Positions 19,917 to 21,767 of a stretch of DNA of 21,767 nucleotides are shown here, piece by piece. This DNA comes from Oscillospiraceae bacterium. GTDB taxonomy: Bacteria; Bacillota; Clostridia; Oscillospirales; UBA929. Below the pieces are notes generated by a model. That model had not been told where the DNA came from. It did not search any database and saw nothing but the letters and a program-made list of their open reading frames with translations. Numbering within the stretch: the first letter of the stretch is position 1; each line of letters begins with the position of its first letter. The DNA is taken from the NCBI GenBank assembly GCA_031271325.1, contig JAISVY010000186.1, positions 1 through 21,767 of the forward strand, written 5' to 3'. The translations under genes and the position numbers were made by a program.

Positions 19917-20054
19917 CGGGGCGTTTCTCCCGTTCTAAGCTGTTATCCGTTCGTTGTTCACTGTTTTTGCGGGAGGTTTTTTAGCGTGACCCGGTTTATA
20001 TCCCGCCGTTAACCGAGGGTGATCTATTGCCAGATTGCGTAAAGGAGGCTGTCT

Positions 20055-20669
20055 ATGCCGACCGAAATTGAAGTCAAGCTCCGTCTGCCCGGGGAATGGG
20101 TGATACAACCTGTTCTGGAAGACGCGCGGGTCACCGCCTGCATGATGCGGGAGTTTTCCGAAACGGAAATGGAAGCCGAATACTATGACACAGATCAGGG
20201 GGAACTGTCTGACCGGCAATGGTCGCTGCGGCTGCGCCGCGAGGGCGGCGTTTCGGTCGCCGCCTGCAAGACGGCGGGTACGCGCGACGGCGCGATGTTT
20301 TCCCGCTCGGAATGGCAGGTAAACGCGCCGGACATTGAGTCGGCGGTGCCGCTGCTGGTGGACGAAGGAGCGCCCGGCGCGCTTCTGCTGCTCGCCGGGC
20401 GCCTGCTTCCCCGCTGCTCCTCCCGCTTCACCCGCACGGCGGCGCCCCTGAGCTTGCCGGACGGTTCGACCGCCGAGCTGGCGCTTGACCGGGGGGAACT
20501 GCTGGCCGGCGAGAAACGGGAAGAACTGCTGGAATTGGAGCTGGAACTGCTGACCGGCGAAAGCGCCGGGATGCTGGAACTGGCGGCGTATTTAGAGATT
20601 AAGTACGCGTTGTCTAAAGAGTATAACAGCAAATACGCGCGGGCGCTGCGTTTAATTCGCTCCCGGTAG
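20055..20669 (+). CDS. CYTH domain protein (triphosphate tunnel metalloenzyme)
   Basis: The 204-residue protein has the CYTH signature EIEVKLRL (residues 4-11, the ExExK element at the N-terminus). Further charged strands line the tunnel: EAEYYDTD (about 41-48), WSLRLRREG, AACKTAG, SRSEWQVN, RFTRTAA, AELALDRGEL and the C-terminal ELELELLTGE. These alternating acidic and basic strands bind triphosphates and metal ions. Family activities include inorganic triphosphatase, thiamine triphosphatase and adenylate cyclase; bacterial stand-alone members are most often triphosphatases, but I cannot choose here. The ATG at 20055 has AAAGGAGG upstream. The gene runs into the convergent DUF4830 gene and their ends overlap by 18 bases. 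Confidence 0.88.
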   Translation: MPTEIEVKLRLPGEWVIQPVLEDARVTACMMREFSETEMEAEYYDTDQGELSDRQWSLRLRREGGVSVAACKTAGTRDGAMFSRSEWQVNAPDIESAVPLLVDEGAPGALLLLAGRLLPRCSSRFTRTAAPLSLPDGSTAELALDRGELLAGEKREELLELELELLTGESAGMLELAAYLEIKYALSKEYNSKYARALRLIRSR

Positions 20670-21230
20670 CGCCTCCGCACCGGGCAGCGCCTCCGTGCTC
20701 GGCAGGGGTTCCGTATCGGGCGGCGGTTCCGATTCCGGCGATGCTTCCGGCAGCGGCGCGGCTTGCCCGAACCCTTGCAGGAACCCGTCTAACGTCGGAT
20801 TCTGCAAATCGCCGCCTACAACGTTATTTTTATAAATCAATACGCTGGCATAGACGGGGTTTTTCCCGCTCGGGTGGTTCGTGACGAGGTATACATATCG
20901 CAGGACGCGCTTGCCTTTGATCTTTGAGAGGTCAAACCCCTGCCCCTTTTGCAGCGAATTGTATTCCTCAAAGGTGCTGTCAAACTCTTTGGGAATCACA
21001 ACCTCCTGGCATTCCTCCGTCGAGGCGTCGGCAGTCCAGCCGTAGGCTCCGAGATACGCCACGCGGTCTTCCAGCGTCTTCACGCCCTTCGGCGACGGCG
21101 TTGACGAAGCCGCAGCTTCTGCCCCGCCCCGCCCTGTCAAAAGGATAATGATGCCGATGAGCAATATACCGGCGGCCGCGATTCCGACGGCTAGTTTCTT
21201 GCGTGTCAGCTTGGCTGTGAAAATAAACAT
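20652..21230 (-). CDS. DUF4830-family membrane-anchored protein
   Basis: The 192-residue protein has an N-terminal cytoplasmic tail (MFIFTAKLTRKK), one membrane segment (about 13-32) and an external domain. The domain matches what I know of DUF4830: RVAYLGAYGWTAD, EVVIPKEFDSTFEEYNSLQ, GFDLSKIKGKRVLRYVYLV and VVGGDLQNPTLDGFLQGFG. Its function is unknown. The C-terminal 35 residues are a low-complexity Pro/Glu/Ser tail of near-repeats (EPLPSTEALPGAEALPGA), perhaps a wall spacer. The ATG at 21230 is set by AAAGGAGG; the longer open frame upstream runs through an AT-rich repeat (the SIVNCQLSIV-type peptide such repeats encode) and is not real. It overlaps the CYTH gene end by 18 bases. No clear promoter is visible, because repeat DNA starts about 50 bases upstream. 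Confidence 0.85.
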   Translation of the reverse strand: MFIFTAKLTRKKLAVGIAAAGILLIGIIILLTGRGGAEAAASSTPSPKGVKTLEDRVAYLGAYGWTADASTEECQEVVIPKEFDSTFEEYNSLQKGQGFDLSKIKGKRVLRYVYLVTNHPSGKNPVYASVLIYKNNVVGGDLQNPTLDGFLQGFGQAAPLPEASPESEPPPDTEPLPSTEALPGAEALPGAN

Positions 21231-21324
21231 GGGATACCCTCCTTTATTCGGTACAAGATATTCGGAGGGGACAGGGGTTAGAACAATTGACAATTGACAG
21301 TTGACAATTGACAATTAAAACGCG

Positions 21325-21350
21325 TAGGGCGCGGCATCCTTGACGCGCCG
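21325..21350 (+). repeat. TAGGGCGCG-type 26-bp hairpin repeat, copy 3
   Basis: All 26 bases match the copy at 19819-19844. It lies inside the inverted-repeat element at 21282-21488. Confidence 0.75.
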
Positions 21351-21369
21351 CCGGTTCCCTTGCCCTGTG

Positions 21370-21395
21370 TAGGGCGCGACGACCCCGGCGCGCCG
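21370..21395 (+). repeat. TAGGGCGCG-type 26-bp hairpin repeat, copy 4
   Basis: TAGGGCGCGACGAC then CCCGGCGCGCCG; one base different from the minus-strand copy at 19766-19791. It stands in tandem with copy 3, 19 bases apart. Confidence 0.75.
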
Positions 21396-21515
21396 TGGAC
21401 ATCTTCCGGCGGAAGGGGGCAACGGGGAAACGGGCAACGTTGCCTTCGTCTTTAATTGTTAATTGTCAACTGTCAATTGTCAATTGTTAACATCCACCGG
21501 CGGCATTCGCCGCCA

Positions 21516-21541
21516 CCCCCTTCGAATCGAAGGGGGTTTTT
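21516..21541 (+). terminator. Strong intrinsic-terminator-like hairpin with no obvious gene before it
   Basis: CCCCCTTCG (21516-21524) pairs exactly with CGAAGGGGG (21528-21536) around AAT, followed by TTTTT. By shape it is a textbook plus-strand terminator, but no plus-strand gene ends nearby. Its GGGGGTTTTTAGA end resembles the ends of the CTCTAAAA repeat family, so it may be a piece of such a repeat. Confidence 0.55.
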
Positions 21542-21627
21542 AGAAGGACCCGACTGGGGACGGTGAACCGTAACCACCCTGGTTTATACGACAAACGCAT
21601 GAATGTCTATGTTGCACAGATAAAGTG

Positions 21628-21653
21628 TAGGGGCGGTCGTCCCCGACCGCCCG
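21628..21653 (+). repeat. TAGGGGCG-type hairpin repeat inside the MITE-like element
   Basis: TAGGGGCGGTCG, TCC, then CCGACCGCCCG: GGGCGGTCG pairs with CGACCGCCC. Same plan as the TAGGGCGCG repeats but with a different stem. Confidence 0.65.
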
Positions 21654-21676
21654 TAACCCCGGAAAATCCCGCAGCC

Positions 21677-21703
21677 GCGGGCGACCGAGGACGGTCGCCC
21701 CTA
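21677..21703 (-). repeat. TAGGGGCG-type hairpin repeat, opposite orientation
   Basis: On the minus strand TAGGGGCGACCG, TCC, TCGGTCGCCCGC; it mirrors the copy at 21628-21653, so the two can also pair with each other. Confidence 0.65.
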
Positions 21704-21767
21704 CATGAGGATGCCGCTTTTTGTGCATTTTGTCCGTTCATGCGTTTGTCGTGCCCTGGTTTACATA

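Larger units (their letters stand above)
19750..19988 (-). repeat. Composite repeat region between hicB and the CYTH gene (copy F with nested hairpin repeats)
   Basis: Read on the minus strand it starts CACGCTAAAAAACCTCCCGC, nearly the same as copy C's left end, and continues with GGATAACAGC; near the far end is TGACTGTTAACCGG. These match copy C's inner stem (GATAACAGT and GACTGTTATC). Between those arms lie three TAGGG(G)-type hairpin repeats. The usual right end is missing. This fills nearly the whole 308-base gap; I see no gene or clear promoter for the CYTH gene in it. Confidence 0.5.
21282..21488. repeat. Inverted-repeat element with 38-base TTGACAATTG-type arms
   Basis: The left arm (21282-21319) is built from TTGACAATTGACAGTTGAC units; the right arm (21451-21488) is its reverse complement with 37 of 38 bases matching. 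The 131-base middle holds two TAGGGCGCG hairpins and further small stems (CTTCCGGCGGAAG, GGCAACGTTGCC). No protein is encoded; it looks like a non-autonomous mobile or structural repeat. Confidence 0.7.
21577..21763. mobile_element. MITE-like element with 16-bp terminal inverted repeats and 10-bp flanking direct repeats
   Basis: The terminal inverted repeats are ACGACAAACGCATGAA (21588-21603) and its exact reverse complement (21737-21752). CCCTGGTTTA stands just outside on both sides (21577-21586 and 21754-21763), as a target-site duplication would. The 165-base element has no coding capacity; its core is a pair of TAGGGGCG hairpins in opposite orientation (21628-21653 and 21677-21703). The right flank reaches the window edge. 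Confidence 0.6.

Noticed and set aside
21231..21314. 28-codon N-terminal extension of the DUF4830 protein
   Set aside because: It translates the TTGACAATTG repeat; the AAAGGAGG site and the membrane anchor support the ATG at 21230.
21282..21488. CRISPR array, suggested by regularly repeated TTGACAATTG words
   Set aside because: The repeats abut with no unique spacers, occur as an inverted pair and have no cas genes nearby.

Overview
The window looks like a chromosomal segment of a GC-rich, spore-forming, low-GC-phylum (Firmicutes) anaerobe, most likely a Clostridia/Oscillospirales-type bacterium. The grounds are a full spoIIE homologue, a D,D-carboxypeptidase start, an SH3b protein with a clostridial-type C-terminal domain, a CYTH gene facing a DUF4830 gene, AAAGGAGG ribosome binding sites, and intergenic hairpin repeats of the kind common in gut Clostridia. 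The genus call is inference. I found no rRNA, tRNA, CRISPR or phage genes.

Layout. Bases 1-158 (minus) hold the start of a D-Ala-D-Ala carboxypeptidase. A repeat-filled gap follows, then a secreted triple-SH3b protein (518-1609, minus) with its own strong promoter. From 10327 down to 1801 nearly everything is on the minus strand and tightly packed: trpB2, an FkbH-like HAD protein, an acyl carrier protein, a VOC/glyoxalase-fold protein, an MBOAT membrane acyltransferase, an SGNH/DltD-like protein, then, after a 127-base gap, an EAL-like/HDOD protein and a YdhF-like aldo/keto reductase with an intrinsic terminator. A perfect TTGACA-17-TATAAT promoter sits in front of trpB2. On the plus strand, an aminotransferase and trpS diverge from trpB2 and are followed by a TagO-type glycosyltransferase, an mnaA/wecB epimerase and a membrane-anchored protein of unknown function. 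These meet spoIIE (minus) at a perfect 13-bp hairpin. The right end carries a hicAB toxin-antitoxin pair with a palindromic operator, a CYTH protein, a DUF4830 protein, and about 540 bases of nested repeats.

How the genes may work together. FkbH + ACP + MBOAT + SGNH (4105-8958) parallels the four-part DltA/DltC/DltB/DltD system that puts D-alanine on teichoic acids, but the amino-acid ligase is replaced by an FkbH enzyme. That family makes glyceryl-ACP from 1,3-bisphosphoglycerate, and a VOC protein is added here. TagO and MnaA, about 4 kb away, make the linkage sugars of teichoic-acid-like wall polymers. My main hypothesis is therefore an uncharacterised surface-polymer acylation system using a hydroxy-acyl (glyceryl-like) group. 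The second standout is the TagO reading frame, which runs in frame into a complete GyrI-like domain that has its own textbook ribosome binding site and ATG.

The intergenic DNA is dominated by three repeat types: elements of about 40-240 bp with CTCTAAAACC/GGTTTTAGAG ends, 24-27 bp hairpins of the TAGGG(G)-type, and larger inverted-repeat (MITE-like) units at the right edge. Two genes appear to take their GTG start and upstream purine tract from the end of the first repeat type.
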